Notes under the pieces: model-generated
What the model saw: the letters and a program-made list of their open reading frames with translations, nothing else
Database searches by the model: none
What the model was told of the DNA's origin: nothing
Shown here: one piece after another, positions 23,586 to 36,591 of the stretch
Position numbering within the stretch: the stretch's first letter is position 1
How the letters are laid out: each line of letters starts with the position of its first letter
Made by a program: the position numbers and the translations under genes
Assembly: GCA_951804985.1 (NCBI GenBank)
Contig: OX638135.1
Coordinates: 71,081,695-71,145,694 of the forward strand
DNA length: 64,000 bases
Source of the DNA: Dryomyza anilis
Taxonomy: Eukaryota; Arthropoda; Insecta; Diptera; Dryomyzidae
Direction of reading: 5' to 3'

Positions 23586-24132
23586 CGTAATTTCACCGTA
23601 ATTTTACATTGTTAGTCGTTATATGGTCATTAGAATTATTATTTTGCATAGAATTATTATTTGCATAGTTCAACGGTTACCGAGTTATAATTTTTGCCCT
23701 TAACACATTCTGTCGATGTAATTTGAACTACTTTCTGGTCTTTGAAAATGTCCCCAACGATTTCCTGTACCAAGCATTGTCGAGATCAGTTAAGTGATAA
23801 CCGAGATATAAAATTTTGATCTTAACACCCTCTATCGATATAATTTAAAACTACACTCTAGACTATGTTAAGTTTGGTGCCCGCAAGAGTAATTGTACCA
23901 AGTTTTTCATATATCGGTTCAGCAGTTACCGCGATATGTTTTGTCCTTACCGCCCTCTATCTATATAATTTCGAACTACACACTAGCATATCGTCGTTGT
24001 AGAACGAACAATCACCAAATACATTTTCAAAATGCCAAATATTCATTTACAAAAATCTTTATACATCTGTTAACTTTTAATCGATGATATCAATTTTATT
24101 AACCAAATGATTAGAAAATTGAAATTTCAATT
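23586..24132. repeat. Spacer with three degenerate ~110-bp repeats (S1)
   Basis: It lies between the fold-back end and the second element end. Three units share GTTACCGAGTTATAATTTT, then CTTAACACCCTCTATCGAT and ATAATTTxGAACTAC. Copies S2 (about 27509-28053) and S3 (about 31423-31976) are nearly identical. No gene is recognised. Confidence 0.75.
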
Positions 24133-24880
24133 GCGTTCAGTTAGCAACGATGCTCAGCAATGGAAACGGTGTTTGAAACACAGGGTGGTCATATTTAGTT
24201 TGGGGAAATTGATTTTTTTGGGGTTTTGGTGATTGTTTAGGGCGGTACCAATGGCTGCATTCAGCAACCTCAGCAGTTGGTAACTGCTCAGTGACTAATC
24301 GCTCACTGTTACTAAATGCACCGCTATCAAAGCTGTCAATTTATAAATTAATTTATTATTAATATTTTATTAAAATTACATACAACATACATGAAAACAT
24401 ATATTCCAATCTAAATTCCATTTTTGTTTATAAATATTTGAGTTAAAATGTCATCGATTGTCATCGATAACAAAGACAGCGCAAATGTAGCGCAAAAATT
24501 TTATGCTGGAAAAAATGGCGACCGCTCACTAAACATGTTGAGGGTAGCATGCCATTTAAGCTCAAATTGCTCAACAGCTTCACAACTGCTGAGGTCGCTG
24601 AATGCAGCCAATATCAGATGACACAGCCTCAACAATACAGCGTAAACAAAAATTAACACACAAATGTGGATATTTTGGAAGACATAAGCATGAATGCTGT
24701 AGAGAATTCCGGAGCCAATTTGGAGAACATAGGAAACATTCTACGCATATGAAACTTACTCCTAAAATTTTCTAAAAATACCTTTTCAAAAATAAATGTC
24801 CCATGCCAGGGGCGGATCCAGAAGTATGACTTGGGGGGTTTGATTGATTTTTGTGCGCATTTTTTTCCAAATTTTTCTAA
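24133..24880. mobile_element. Second fold-back-like end (copy 1)
   Basis: It starts GCGTTCAGTTAGCAACGATG, a diverged relative of the giant element's end (CAGTTAGCAACGACTCTCAG), and shares the ACACAGGGTGGT and TAGATGACACAGC segments in order. It is interrupted by a 357-bp MITE and ends at a GCCAGGGGCGGATCCAG motif followed by ATTTTTCTAAAA. Other copies start at 28054, 31977 and 36115. Confidence 0.65.
24253..24609. mobile_element. 357-bp MITE, GGCTGCATTCAGC ends (copy 1)
   Basis: The ~28-bp inverted ends read GGCTGCATTCAGC(A/G)ACCTC then AGCAGTTG. The interior has ATTGTCATCGATAAC and no coding region. The related arm sequence near 15645 reads across without it, supporting insertion. The target duplication is short and ambiguous (AAT or CCAAT). 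Confidence 0.8.
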
Positions 24881-25512
24881 AACGTTTGTGTATTTATAGT
24901 TTCAAAGATTTTTCGACATTTTCTAGCATTTAAATATTTTTCGACATTTTTTGATTCTGCCAAATATTGTTTCGACGTTCTAGCTTTTAAAATTTCGACA
25001 TTTTTAGGTTTCGACATTTTTATTTTCTACATTTTTGTCTTCGGTATTTATTTTCGATATTTCAAATTTCGACGATATGTTGAAACTATAAATACACAAA
25101 CATTTTTTTTTATAGAATCAAAAAATATCGAAAACTAAAATGCCGAAATATTAAAATGTTGAAATACAAATTTCATATCGTATTTGAGTCATTTCACACT
25201 AAATCGCACAGGATTTGCAACTCACGCGCATCGAGATCTGCATAGAACTTTTTTTATATTTTTCCGACCACTAGTTTTAGATACACCACTTTTTCCAGAG
25301 ATACAGTTCCAAGTTTAAAAAATTGTAAAGATCACTTTTGTTTGGTGGTTCATTTTGAAATATTTCTTTATGCTAAAAACTCCGTTAACATTTCGTTTTG
25401 AATTTAATAAAACAATTTTTTGAAAAAATTTAAGTCTTCTTAACATGAACATATGACCAATGGTCATTATTCTTAAACTTCAAATTTCATGTCCTTAAAA
25501 AAAAGTAATTTA

Positions 25513-25838
25513 AGCTCTACCGCCTACAGGACTCAGGAAGATCAACAGCACCAGCTCAGTTTGAGACAGACAGCAGCGTGGTCCATTGCTGAGGCCAACC
25601 GCGTTTGATCATCTCGACGATTATGCGCGACAAGGCGTCTTTGAGATCTGATAGCGTGGTGTCTGCAACGGGCCCAACACCAGCTTCATTGCCGACCTGT
25701 ACAAAGAGCGGTGACTCCACCTTGAGGCGTTCACAGGCCATTTATACCTCCATGCCGACTTGATGCACGGTCTGCGGATGCATAATGAACTCTACCGCCT
25801 GCTCCACGGCTCGAAATGTTCCATGATATTGTGATTTT
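25513..25838 (-). pseudogene. Captured exportin-5 fragment, R2 copy
   Basis: Same sequence and same disabling stops as the R1 copy. Confidence 0.75.
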
Positions 25839-25903
25839 CTGTTAATAAAATCTGTTAATATAGTCGCCGATTTAAAACAAAAAAAAAAAATGTATTTTGT
25901 TAC

Positions 25904-26063
25904 CTGAATTTGTGTAAAACGCTTGTAGTTTGCGTATTCTGCTACTTTCACAACTGGCCTCTAATGGATTTTGGCCCGAGCCACTTCGAACTCGAGCTTC
26001 GCTAATGCCATAATCCTTAGACACTTTTACCCACCACTGCATCATGTTGCCCAACTGAGTAAT
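25904..26063 (-). pseudogene. Unidentified exon-like block, R2 copy
   Basis: Same as the R1 copy, with the same splice-like borders. Confidence 0.5.
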
Positions 26064-27508
26064 CTGTAAAAAAATAAAAACAAATGTTTAAATATACAAT
26101 TATGTAAAAAAAATTCTAAAATTCCCCTCTATACAGCTCTCGTAGTGTCATCACTGTGAAAAATGTCCAAGTGTTCTGGAACGGATTTTTGTCCAATTTG
26201 GAGGAATTCCAGGATTTGGAGTAGAAGGAAATCAGCTAGGAAGTTGATATTGGTATCAAAATGTTTGTAAAAATAATATCTATCGAATGGCATAGGTGTC
26301 ATTCCAGCATGATTGTAAATGGCTAGCAACGGATTTTTAAGAATAATTGTAAAATTATGACCAATTGGAAGATGTGGACGAAATGACAGTCATTCCATTC
26401 GAAAGGTATTATTTTTAGAAATTTTTTGACACCTTTATCATGGATGTAGTTGAATCCAGTGTCCTTAAAACTGTTTTTAAACAAACGAAAATGACCACCC
26501 TGTAGTGTCCAGTTAGCAATGATTTTACAACAACATCATTTGTTTACATTTTTCATATGGTTGTTGTAATATCGTTGCAGGATTTGGAGTGAGTTTGGAG
26601 CACTTAGGAACATTCTGCTGACATGACAGTGGTCTCAAAAAATTGGAAAAATACATATATACCTAATGATGGAACTGTCAGTTTCGGCATTTATTTCTAA
26701 GTGCATGACAGTGGTCTCAAAAAATTGGAAAAATACATATATACCTAATGATGGAACTGTCAGTTTCGGCATTTATTTCTAAGTGCTCCAAAATCCAAGA
26801 AAAATGGCCAAAAAGTGGTAAAAATACCTTTTTGAAAAGATACAAACATTCTGCTACTATAACACCTAATACATTATAAAAAGGATATTTTTAAAATTTT
26901 TTTGACACCAAAATCAAGTCTCCAGCTCATTTGCTACTCCTGGAATTCCATTAATCCTCCAGTGGAGGATTAAAAGTATTTCTAGGAGTATCTAGTGGTT
27001 TGGAGATTTGATTTTGGTTTTAAACATTTTATTACATTATTCTCTTTGCAAATTAATGCTAAAAATATCTCCGGCAGGTGTTAAAACGATCTGAGATGGT
27101 TCAGTACAGGTGGTCGAATTTTTAGGTTAGGGCCGATTTCACCCATTCAGAAACATTCTGCTGACATGGGACATATATTTTTGGAAAGGTTATATTTTTA
27201 GAAAATTTTAGGACTAGGTGTCATACGCGCAGAATGTTTCTAAGTGTTCCAAATCGGCTCCGGAATTCTCTAGAGGATTCATGCTTATATCTTCCAAAAT
27301 ATCCCCAGTTGGGTGTTAATTTTATTTTTAACGTATTGCTTGGCGCTGTGTCATCTAATGTTGATACCAAGAACACCCCAAACAAGCCCCAAAACCACAA
27401 AAATCGCATTTTCCCAAAACTAAATAATACGAAAAAAAAAAACACACCCTGTGTTCCAAGTCCAACCATTTCCGTTGCTGAGACTCGTTGCTAACTGGAC
27501 GCAGGTCG

Positions 27509-28053
27509 TAATTTCACCGTAATTTTACATTGTTAGTCGTTATATGGTCATTAGAATTATTATTTTGCATAGAATTATTATTTGCATAGTTCAACGGTTA
27601 CCGAGTTATAATTTTTGCCCTTAACACATTCTGTCGATGTAATTTGAACTACTTTCTGGTCTTTGAAAATGTCCCCAACGATTTCCTGTACCAAGCATTG
27701 TCGAGATCAGTTAAGTGATAACCGAGATATAAAATTTTGATCTTAACACCCTCTATCGATATAATTTAAAACTACACTCTAGACTATGTTAAGTTTGGTG
27801 CCCGCAAGAGTAATTGTACCAAGTTTTTCATATATCGGTTCAGCAGTTACCGCGATATGTTTTGTCCTTACCGCCCTCTATCTATATAATTTCGAACTAC
27901 ACACTAGCATATCGTCGTTGTAGAACGAACAATCACCAAATACATTTTCAAAATGCCAAATATTCATTTACAAAAATCTTTATACATCTGTTAACTTTTA
28001 ATCGATGATATCAATTTTATTAACCAAATGATAAGAAAATTGAAATTTCAATT
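27509..28053. repeat. Spacer copy S2
   Basis: Near-identical to S1, with the same three internal ~110-bp units. Confidence 0.75.
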
Positions 28054-28173
28054 GCGTTCAGTTAGCAACGATGCTCAGCAATGGAAACGGTGTTTGAAAC
28101 ACAGGGTGGTCATATTTAGTTTGGGGAAATTGATTTTTTTGGGGTGTTGGTGATTGTTTAGGGCGGTACCAAT

Positions 28174-28530
28174 GGCTGCATTCAGCAACCTCAGCAGTTG
28201 GTAACTGCTCAGTGACTAATCGCTCACTGTTACTAAATGCACCGCTATCAAAGCTGTCAATTTATAAATTAATTTATTATTAATATTTTATTAAAATTAC
28301 ATACAACATACATGAAAACATATATTCCAATCTAAATTCCATTTTTGTTTATAAATATTTGAGTTAAAATGTCATCGATTGTCATCGATAACAAAGACAG
28401 CGCAAATGTAGCGCAAAAATTTTATGCTGGAAAAAATGGCGACCGCTCACTAAACATGTTGAGGGTAGCATGCCATTTAAGCTCAAATTGCTCAACAGCT
28501 TCACAACTGCTGAGGTCGCTGAATGCAGCC
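28174..28530. mobile_element. 357-bp MITE (copy 2)
   Basis: Same element carried in R2. Confidence 0.8.
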
Positions 28531-29435
28531 AATATCAGATGACACAGCCTCAACAATACAGCGTAAACAAAAATTAACACACAAATGTGGATATTTTGGA
28601 AGACATAAGCATGAATGCTGTAGAGAATTCCGGAGCCAATTTGGAGAACATAGGAAACATTCTACGCATATGAAACTTACTCCTAAAATTTTCTAAAAAT
28701 ACCTTTTCAAAAATAAATGTCCCATGCCAGGGGCGGATCCAGAAGTATGACTTGGGGGGTTTGATTGATTTTTGTGCGCATTTTTTTCCAAATTTTTCTA
28801 AAACGTTTGTGTATTTATAGTTTCAAAGATTTTTCGACATTTTCTAGCATTTAAATATTTTTCGACATTTTTTGATTCTGCCAAATATTGTTTCGACGTT
28901 CTAAAGCTTTTAAAATTTCGACATTTTTAGGTTTCGACATTTTTATTTTCTACATTTTTGTCTTCGGTATTTATTTTCGATATTTCAAATTTCGACGATA
29001 TGTTGAAACTATAAATACACAAACATTTTTTTTTATAGAATCAAAAAATATCGAAAACTAAAATGCCGAAATATTAAAATGTTGAAATACAAATTTCATA
29101 TCGTATTTGAGTCATTTCACACTAAATCGCACAGGATTTGCAACTCACGCGCATCGAGATCTGCATAGAACTTTTTTTATATTTTTCCGACCACTAGTTT
29201 TAGATACACCACTTTTTCCAGAGATACAGTTCCAAGTTTAAAAAATTGTAAAGATCACTTTTGTTTGGTGGTTCATTTTGAAATATTTCTTTATGCTAAA
29301 AACTCCGTTAACATTTCGTTTTGAATTTAATAAAACAATTTTTTGAAAAAATTTAAGTCTTCTTAACATGAACATATGACCAATGGTCATTATTCTTAAA
29401 CTTCAAATTTCATGTCCTTAAAAAAAAGTAATTTA

Positions 29436-29761
29436 AGCTCTACCGCCTACAGGACTCAGGAAGATCAACAGCACCAGCTCAGTTTGAGACAGACAGCAGC
29501 GTGGTCCATTGCTGAGGCCAACCGCGTTTGATCATCTCGACGATTATGCGCGACAAGGCGTCTTTGAGATCTGATAGCGTGGTGTCTGCAACGGGCCCAA
29601 CACCAGCTTCATTGCCGACCTGTACAAAGAGCGGTGACTCCACCTTGAGGCGTTCACAGGCCATTTATACCTCCATGCCGACTTGATGCACGGTCTGCGG
29701 ATGCATAATGAACTCTACCGCCTGCTCCACGGCTCGAAATGTTCCATGATATTGTGATTTT
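29436..29761 (-). pseudogene. Captured exportin-5 fragment, R3 copy
   Basis: Same sequence and same stops as the R1 and R2 copies. Confidence 0.75.
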
Positions 29762-29826
29762 CTGTTAATAAAATCTGTTAATATAGTCGCCGATTTAAAA
29801 CAAAAAAAAAAAATGTATTTTGTTAC

Positions 29827-29986
29827 CTGAATTTGTGTAAAACGCTTGTAGTTTGCGTATTCTGCTACTTTCACAACTGGCCTCTAATGGATTTTGGCCC
29901 GAGCCACTTCGAACTCGAGCTTCGCTAATGCCATAATCCTTAGACACTTTTACCCACCACTGCATCATGTTGCCCAACTGAGTAAT
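29827..29986 (-). pseudogene. Unidentified exon-like block, R3 copy
   Basis: Same as the R1 and R2 copies. Confidence 0.5.
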
Positions 29987-31422
29987 CTGTAAAAAAATAA
30001 AAACAAATGTTTAAATATACAATTATGTAAAAAAAATTCTAAAATTCCCCTCTATACAGCTCTCGTAGTGTCATCACTGTGAAAAATGTCCAAGTGTTCT
30101 GGAACGGATTTTTGTCCAATTTGGAGGAATTCCAGGATTTGGAGTAGAAGGAAATCAGCTAGGAAGTTGATATTGGTATCAAAATGTTTGTAAAAATAAT
30201 ATCTATCGAATGGCATAGGTGTCATTCCAGCATGATTGTAAATGGCTAGCAACGGATTTTTAAGAATAATTGTAAAATTATGACCAATTGGAAGATGTGG
30301 ACGAAATGACAGTCATTCCATTCGAAAGGTATTATTTTTAGAAATTTTTTGACACCTTTATCATGGATGTAGTTGAATCCAGTGTCCTTAAAACTGTTTT
30401 TAAACAAACGAAAATGACCACCCTGTAGTGTCCAGTTAGCAATGATTTTACAACAACATCATTTGTTTACATTTTTCATATGGTTGTTGTAATATCGTTG
30501 CAGGATTTGGAGTGAGTTTGGAGCACTTAGGAACATTCTGCTGACATGACAGTGGTCTCAAAAAATTGGAAAAATACATATATACCTAATGATGGAACTG
30601 TCAGTTTCGGCATTTATTTCTAAGTGCATGACAGTGGTCTCAAAAAATTGGAAAAATACATATATACCTAATGATGGAACTGTCAGTTTCGGCATTTATT
30701 TCTAAGTGCTCCAAAATCCAAGAAAAATGGCCAAAAAGTGGTAAAAATACCTTTTTGAAAAGATACAAACATTCTGCTACTATAACACCTAATACATTAT
30801 AAAAAGGATATTTTTAAAATTTTTTTGACACCAAAATCAAGTCTCCAGCTCATTTGCTACTCCTGGAATTCCATTAATCCTCCAGTGGAGGATTAAAAGT
30901 ATTTCTAGGAGTATCTAGTGGTTTGGAGATTTGATTTTGGTTTTAAACATTTTATTACATTATTCTCTTTGCAAATTAATGCTAAAAATATCTCCGGCAG
31001 GTGTTAAAACGATCTGAGATGGTTCAGTACAGGTGGTCGAATTTTTAGGTTAGGGCCGATTTCACCCATTCAGAAACATTCTGCTGACATGGGACATATA
31101 TTTTTGGAAAGGTTATATTTTTAGAAAATTTTAGGACTAGGTGTCATACGCGCAGAATGTTTCTAAGTGTTCCAAATCGGCTCCGGAATTCTCTAGAGGA
31201 TTCATGCTTATATCTTCCAAAATATCCCCAGTTGGGTGTTAATTTTATTTTTAACGTATTGCTTGGCGCTGTGTCATCTAATGTTGATACCAAGAACACC
31301 CCAAACAAGCCCCAAAACCACAAAAATCGCATTTTCCCAAAACTAAATAATACGAAAAAAAAAAAAACACCCTGTGTTCCAAGTCCAACCATTTCCGTTG
31401 CTGAGACTCGTTGCTAACTGGA

Positions 31423-31976
31423 CGCAGGTCGTAATTTCACCGTAATTTTACATTGTTAGTCGTTATATGGTCATTAGAATTATTATTTTGCATAGAATTA
31501 TTATTTGCATAGTTCAACGGTTACCGAGTTATAATTTTTGCCCTTAACACATTCTGTCGATGTAATTTGAACTACTTTCTGGTCTTTGAAAATGTCCCCA
31601 ACGATTTCCTGTACCAAGCATTGTCGAGATCAGTTAAGTGATAACCGAGATATAAAATTTTGATCTTAACACCCTCTATCGATATAATTTAAAACTACAC
31701 TCTAGACTATGTTAAGTTTGGTGCCCGCAAGAGTAATTGTACCAAGTTTTTCATATATCGGTTCAGCAGTTACCGCGATATGTTTTGTCCTTACCGCCCT
31801 CTATCTATATAATTTCGAACTACACACTAGCATATCGTCGTTGTAGAACGAACAATCACCAAATACATTTTCAAAATGCCAAATATTCATTTACAAAAAT
31901 CTTTATACATCTGTTAACTTTTAATCGATGATATCAATTTTATTAACCAAATGATAAGAAAATTGAAATTTCAATT
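31423..31976. repeat. Spacer copy S3
   Basis: Near-identical to S1 and S2. Confidence 0.75.
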
Positions 31977-32096
31977 GCGTTCAGTTAGCAACGATGCTCA
32001 GCAATGGAAACGGTGTTTGAAACACAGGGTGGTCATATTTAGTTTGGGGAAATTGATTTTTTTGGGGTGTTGGTGATTGTTTAGGGCGGTACCAAT

Positions 32097-32444
32097 GGCT
32101 GCATTCAGCAACCTCTGCAGTTGGTAACTGCTCAGTGACTAATCGCTCACTGTTACTAAATGCACCGCTATCAAAGCTGTCAATTTATAAATTAATTTAT
32201 TATTAATATTTTATTAAAATTACATACAACATACATGAAAACATATATTCCAATCTAAATTCCATTTTTGTTTATAAATATTTGAGTTAAAATGTCATCG
32301 ATTGTCATCGATAACAAAGACAGCGCAAATGTAGCGCAAAAATTTTATGCTGAAAAAAATGGCGACCGCTCACTAAACATGTTGAGGGTAGCATGCCATT
32401 TAAGCTCAAATTGCTCAACAGTTTCACAACTGCTGAATGCAGCC
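32097..32444. mobile_element. 357-bp MITE (copy 3, small deletion)
   Basis: Same element in R3. It lacks about 9 bp of the right inverted end (AGGTCGCTG). Confidence 0.8.
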
Positions 32445-33349
32445 AATATCAGATGACACAGCCTCAACAATACAGCGTAAACAAAAATTAACACACAAAT
32501 GTGGATATTTTGGAAGACATAAGCATGAATGCTGTAGAGAATTCCGGAGCCAATTTGGAGAACATAGGAAACATTCTACGCATATGAAACTTACTCCTAA
32601 AATTTTCTAAAAATACCTTTTCAAAAATAAATGTCCCATGCCATGGGCGGATCCAGAAGTATGACTTGGGGGGTTTGATTGATTTTTGTGCGCATTTTTT
32701 TCCAAATTTTTCTAAAACGTTTGTGTATTTATAGTTTCAAAGATTTTTCGACATTTTCTAGCATTTAAATATTTTTCGACATTTTTTGATTCTGCCAAAT
32801 ATTGTTTCGACGTTCTAAAGCTTTTAAAATTTCGACATTTTTAGGTTTCGACATTTTTATTTTCTACATTTTTGTCTTCGGTATTTATTTTCGATATTTC
32901 AAATTTCGACGATATGTTGAAACTATAAATACACAAACATTTTTTTTTATAGAATCAAAAAATATCGAAAACTAAAATGCCGAAATATTAAAATGTTGAA
33001 ATACAAATTTCATATCGTATTTGAGTCATTTCACACTAAATCGCACAGGATTTGCAACTCACGCGCATCGAGATCTGCATAGAACTTTTTTTATATTTTT
33101 CCGACCACTAGTTTTAGATACACCACTTTTTCCAGAGATACAGTTCTAAGTTTAAAAAATTGTAAAGATCACTTTTGTTTGGTGGTTCATTTTGAAATAT
33201 TTCTTTATGCTAAAAACTCCGTTAACATTTCGTTTTGAATTTAATAAAACAATTTTTTGAAAAAATTTAAGTCTTCTTAACATGAACATATGACCAATGG
33301 TCATTATTCTTAAACTTCAAATTTCATGTCCTTAAAAAAAAGTAATTTA

Positions 33350-33675
33350 AGCTCTACCGCCTACAGGACTCAGGAAGATCAACAGCACCAGCTCAGTTTG
33401 AGACAGACAGCAGCGTGGTCCATTGCTGAGGCCAACCGCGTTTGATCATCTCGACGATTATGCGCGACAAGGCGTCTTTGAGATCTGATAGCGTGGTGTC
33501 TGCAACGGGCCCATCACCAGCTTCATTGCCGACCTGTACAAAGAGCGGTGACTCCACCTTGAGGCGTTCACAGGCCATTTATACCTCCATGCCGACTTGA
33601 TGCACGGTCTGCGGATGCATAATGAACTCTACCGCCTGCTCCACGGCTCGAAATGTTCCATGATATTGTGATTTT
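33350..33675 (-). pseudogene. Captured exportin-5 fragment, R4 copy
   Basis: As the other copies, but with one private change (EAGVGP reads EAGDGP). The A-run in the preceding intron-like gap is longer by two or three bases, which opens the frame so that it joins the exon-like block without interruption (33579-33893). This is a chance fusion, not evidence for a gene. Confidence 0.75.
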
Positions 33676-33742
33676 CTGTTAATAAAATCTGTTAATATAG
33701 TCGCCGATTTAAAACAAAAAAAAAAAAAATGTATTTTGTTAC

Positions 33743-33902
33743 CTGAATTTGTGTAAAACGCTTGTAGTTTGCGTATTCTGCTACTTTCACAACTGGCCTC
33801 TAATGGATTTTGGCCCGAGCCACTTCGAACTCGAGCTTCGCTAATGCCATAATCCTTAGACACTTTTACCCACCACTGCATCATGTTGCCCAACTGAGTA
33901 AT
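33743..33902 (-). pseudogene. Unidentified exon-like block, R4 copy
   Basis: Same as the R1-R3 copies. In this copy the upstream tiny-exon segment is also kept, so the arrangement matches the left arm. Confidence 0.5.
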
Positions 33903-34495
33903 CTGTAAAAAAATAAAAACAAATGTTTAAATATACAATTAAATAGATATAAAATATAAAACTTTGTAATAAAAATGTACCTGGTGTGCAGCAAACAGCA
34001 GACATTTTGTATATAACACCAGGGTTTACGTTCTACTACGTTCGGACTAGATATACTACCTTTCGGTTTTCATATTTCTATTCCTCTACTACGGACTACG
34101 CGGTAGTGATTTTTAGCATTGTCGATAGTTTTGTAGGAAAATATGTTTTTGATAATTTATAATTTGTGGGATGTAGTAATTACCACATGGAAAACTACTA
34201 TATGTCGAATTTTGGGACAAACAAAATTACCACATGTAAAAACAAAAATACCATATATTTTTTAAAAAATCTATATTTACTATTTAGAATGCATATTTAC
34301 ACTGATCCTAATCTATATTTTCATTTAAATTTCGAATATTTTTATCTTTTTTGATATATTTTTTTTTCATATTAAATTTTCAATAAATATTCCTAAGTCA
34401 ATTCAAAAAATATGAACGTTAATTGTTTAATAATAATGTTTAATTTATTTTATTTTCTATTAGTTTGTAGTATTTTGTGGTATATTGATGTTTGG

Positions 34496-34597
<102 letters not shown>

Positions 34598-35072
34598 TTT
34601 TATTTTTAATGTAATTTATGATAAATTATGATTAATATTTTGATTTATTATCTTTATATAAATGTGATAAATGTACCCCAATATCAAAATATTATAATAA
34701 AAATATTATATATACTCCGAGTATTATTTCGAAAAAGCACTATTTGCATATTGAAATATAAAAAGCATTAAAAAATTATACTTTATGGTACATCACTGCA
34801 GGTACAAAAATGGTACATCACTGCCTGTCGCTTCTTCCTATATGGCAACTATATTATGTCGTCCTTCCTTTTCGTTTTTTTCCACACAGAGTAAATGGAT
34901 GCATAGAAAGAAAGGGCGCGAATGTGTGAAAAAGCGAGGGAAATGTGGACTTATCGTGTGAACATAAAAAAGTAGTCATTAACACGAAACAACCATATTT
35001 TCAATACCATGAAAAAGTGATACCAATATAAATTTTTGGAAAACACCAAAATATATGCAAATTAATGGTATC

Positions 35073-35349
35073 ACTCGCCTTCTAGAACTTGAACTGGTCG
35101 GTTGTCTTCTCGACTGTTCTCGTTCGGCGATGTCATTTATAGTTAACGGGAGTAATCCCGTTTTCTAAGTCAAACACATTTACAGTTTTTGTGACGCGAA
35201 CGGCTTCGTTGCTAAGGCGCATAAAGTGTAGATAAAATTACTTTGTAAATCAATTAAACAGACATTAGTTATGGCGTTATAATCGAAAGATTGGCCAAGT
35301 AAATCTTCAATAATTTTATTGAAGTAACTTATAACCAAAAAAAAAAAAA
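35073..35349 (+). mobile_element. Poly(A)-tailed retroposed insertion of unknown origin
   Basis: This 277-bp insertion starts CACTCGCCTTCTAGAACTTG and ends in a 13-base A-run. It is flanked by an exact 10-bp duplication, TTAATGGTAT (35063-35072, 35350-35359). The left arm near 17180-17200 has the empty site. These are hallmarks of target-primed reverse transcription. I see no tRNA-type A or B box and no ORF, so the source could be a 5'-truncated mRNA, a non-coding RNA or a new SINE. Confidence 0.85.
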
Positions 35350-36234
35350 TTAATGGTATTACTACTATTTTAGAAATATTTAATATGTGAATTCATTTTA
35401 AGAGTGAATTTAATTAACTATAAAAAGAAATATTGAAATTGAAAATTCATTTTTAGAATGAATTTGAGTAAAAAAAAAAACAATGTTACTACTCCATTAT
35501 CCAAAAGAAGTAAAAATCGTTTTTGGAACTATATAAACATTCTAATGCATTCCATAGAGGATATTCTTACACATTTTTTGACACCAAAATCAAGTCTCTA
35601 GCTTATTTGCTACTCCTGGAATTCTGGAAATCCTCCAGTGGAGGATTCAAGGATTTGCAAGAGTAGCCGTACAGGGTTGATTTTAATGTAAAAAAAAATC
35701 TAAAATCCCCCTCTATACAGCTCTCGTAGTGTCATCACTGTGAAAAATGTCCAAGTGTTCTGGAACGGATTTTTGGCCAATTTGGAGGAATTCCAGGATT
35801 TGGAGTAGAAGGAAATCAGCTAGGAAGTTGATATTGGTATCAAAATGTTTGTAAAAATAATATGTATCGAATGGCATAGGTGTCATGCCAGCATGATTGT
35901 AAATGGCTAGCAACGGATTTTTAAGAATAATTGTAAAATTATGACCAATTGGAAGATGTGGACGAAATGACAGTCATTCCATTCGAAAGATATTATTTTT
36001 AGAAATTTTTTGACACCTTTATCATGAATGTAGTTGAATCCAGTGTCATTAAAACTGTTTTTAAACAAACGAAAATGACCACCCTGTAGTGTCCAGTTAG
36101 CAATGATTTTACGTGCGTTCAGTTAGCAACGATGCTCAGCAATGGAAACGGTGTTTGAAACACAGGGTGGTCATATTTAGTTTGGGGAAATTGATTTTTT
36201 TGGGGTTTTGGTGATTGTTTAGGGCGGTACCAAT

Positions 36235-36591
36235 GGCTGCATTCAGCGACCTCAGCAGTTGGGAACTGCTCAGTAACTAATCGCTCACTGTTACTAAATG
36301 CACCGCTATCAAAGCTGTCAATTTATAAATTAATTTATTATTAATATTTTATTAAAATTACATACAACATACATGAAAACATATATTCCAATCTAAATTC
36401 CATTTTTGTTTATAAATATTTGAGTTAAAATGTCATCGATTGTCATCGATAACAAAGACAGCGCAAATGTAGCGCAAAAATTTTATGCTGGAAAAAATGG
36501 CGACCGCTCACTAAACATGTTGAGGGTAGCATGCCATTTAAGCTCAAATTGCTCAACAGCTTCACAACTGCTGAGGTCGCTGAATGCAGCC
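36235..36591. mobile_element. 357-bp MITE (copy 4)
   Basis: Same element at the right boundary of R4, with a GCGACCTC variant on the left end that restores a better match between its two ends. Confidence 0.8.

Larger units (their letters stand above)
21057..24880. repeat. Tandem unit R1 of the ~3.9-kb array
   Basis: R1 comprises the loop, a shortened right arm of the fold-back element (21258-23585), a ~545-bp spacer and the second element end (24133-24880). Relative to R4 and the left arm it lacks about 1.7 kb between the exon-like block and the CTCTATACAGCTCTCG segment (junction near 22264). It does not have the 82-bp duplication found in R2 and R3. Confidence 0.9.
24881..28801. repeat. Tandem unit R2
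   Basis: Nearly identical to R1 and with the same 1.7-kb deletion. It has a local tandem duplication of 82 bp (26622-26703 repeated at 26704-26785). Its loop carries TTTCGACATTTT where the first loop has TTTCGGCATTTT. Confidence 0.92.
28802..32715. repeat. Tandem unit R3
   Basis: Almost identical to R2 and sharing its 82-bp duplication (30545-30626, 30627-30708), so R2 and R3 are the most recent pair. The element at its end (32097-32444) has a private small deletion. Confidence 0.92.

Noticed and set aside
23893..24087. 64-residue frame repeated three times in the spacers
   Set aside because: It is conserved only because the whole spacer was duplicated; there is no recognisable motif and codon use is that of non-coding DNA.
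33579..33893. A 104-residue fusion frame in R4
   Set aside because: It exists only because an A-run in an intron-like gap changed length; the other four copies have the frame broken.
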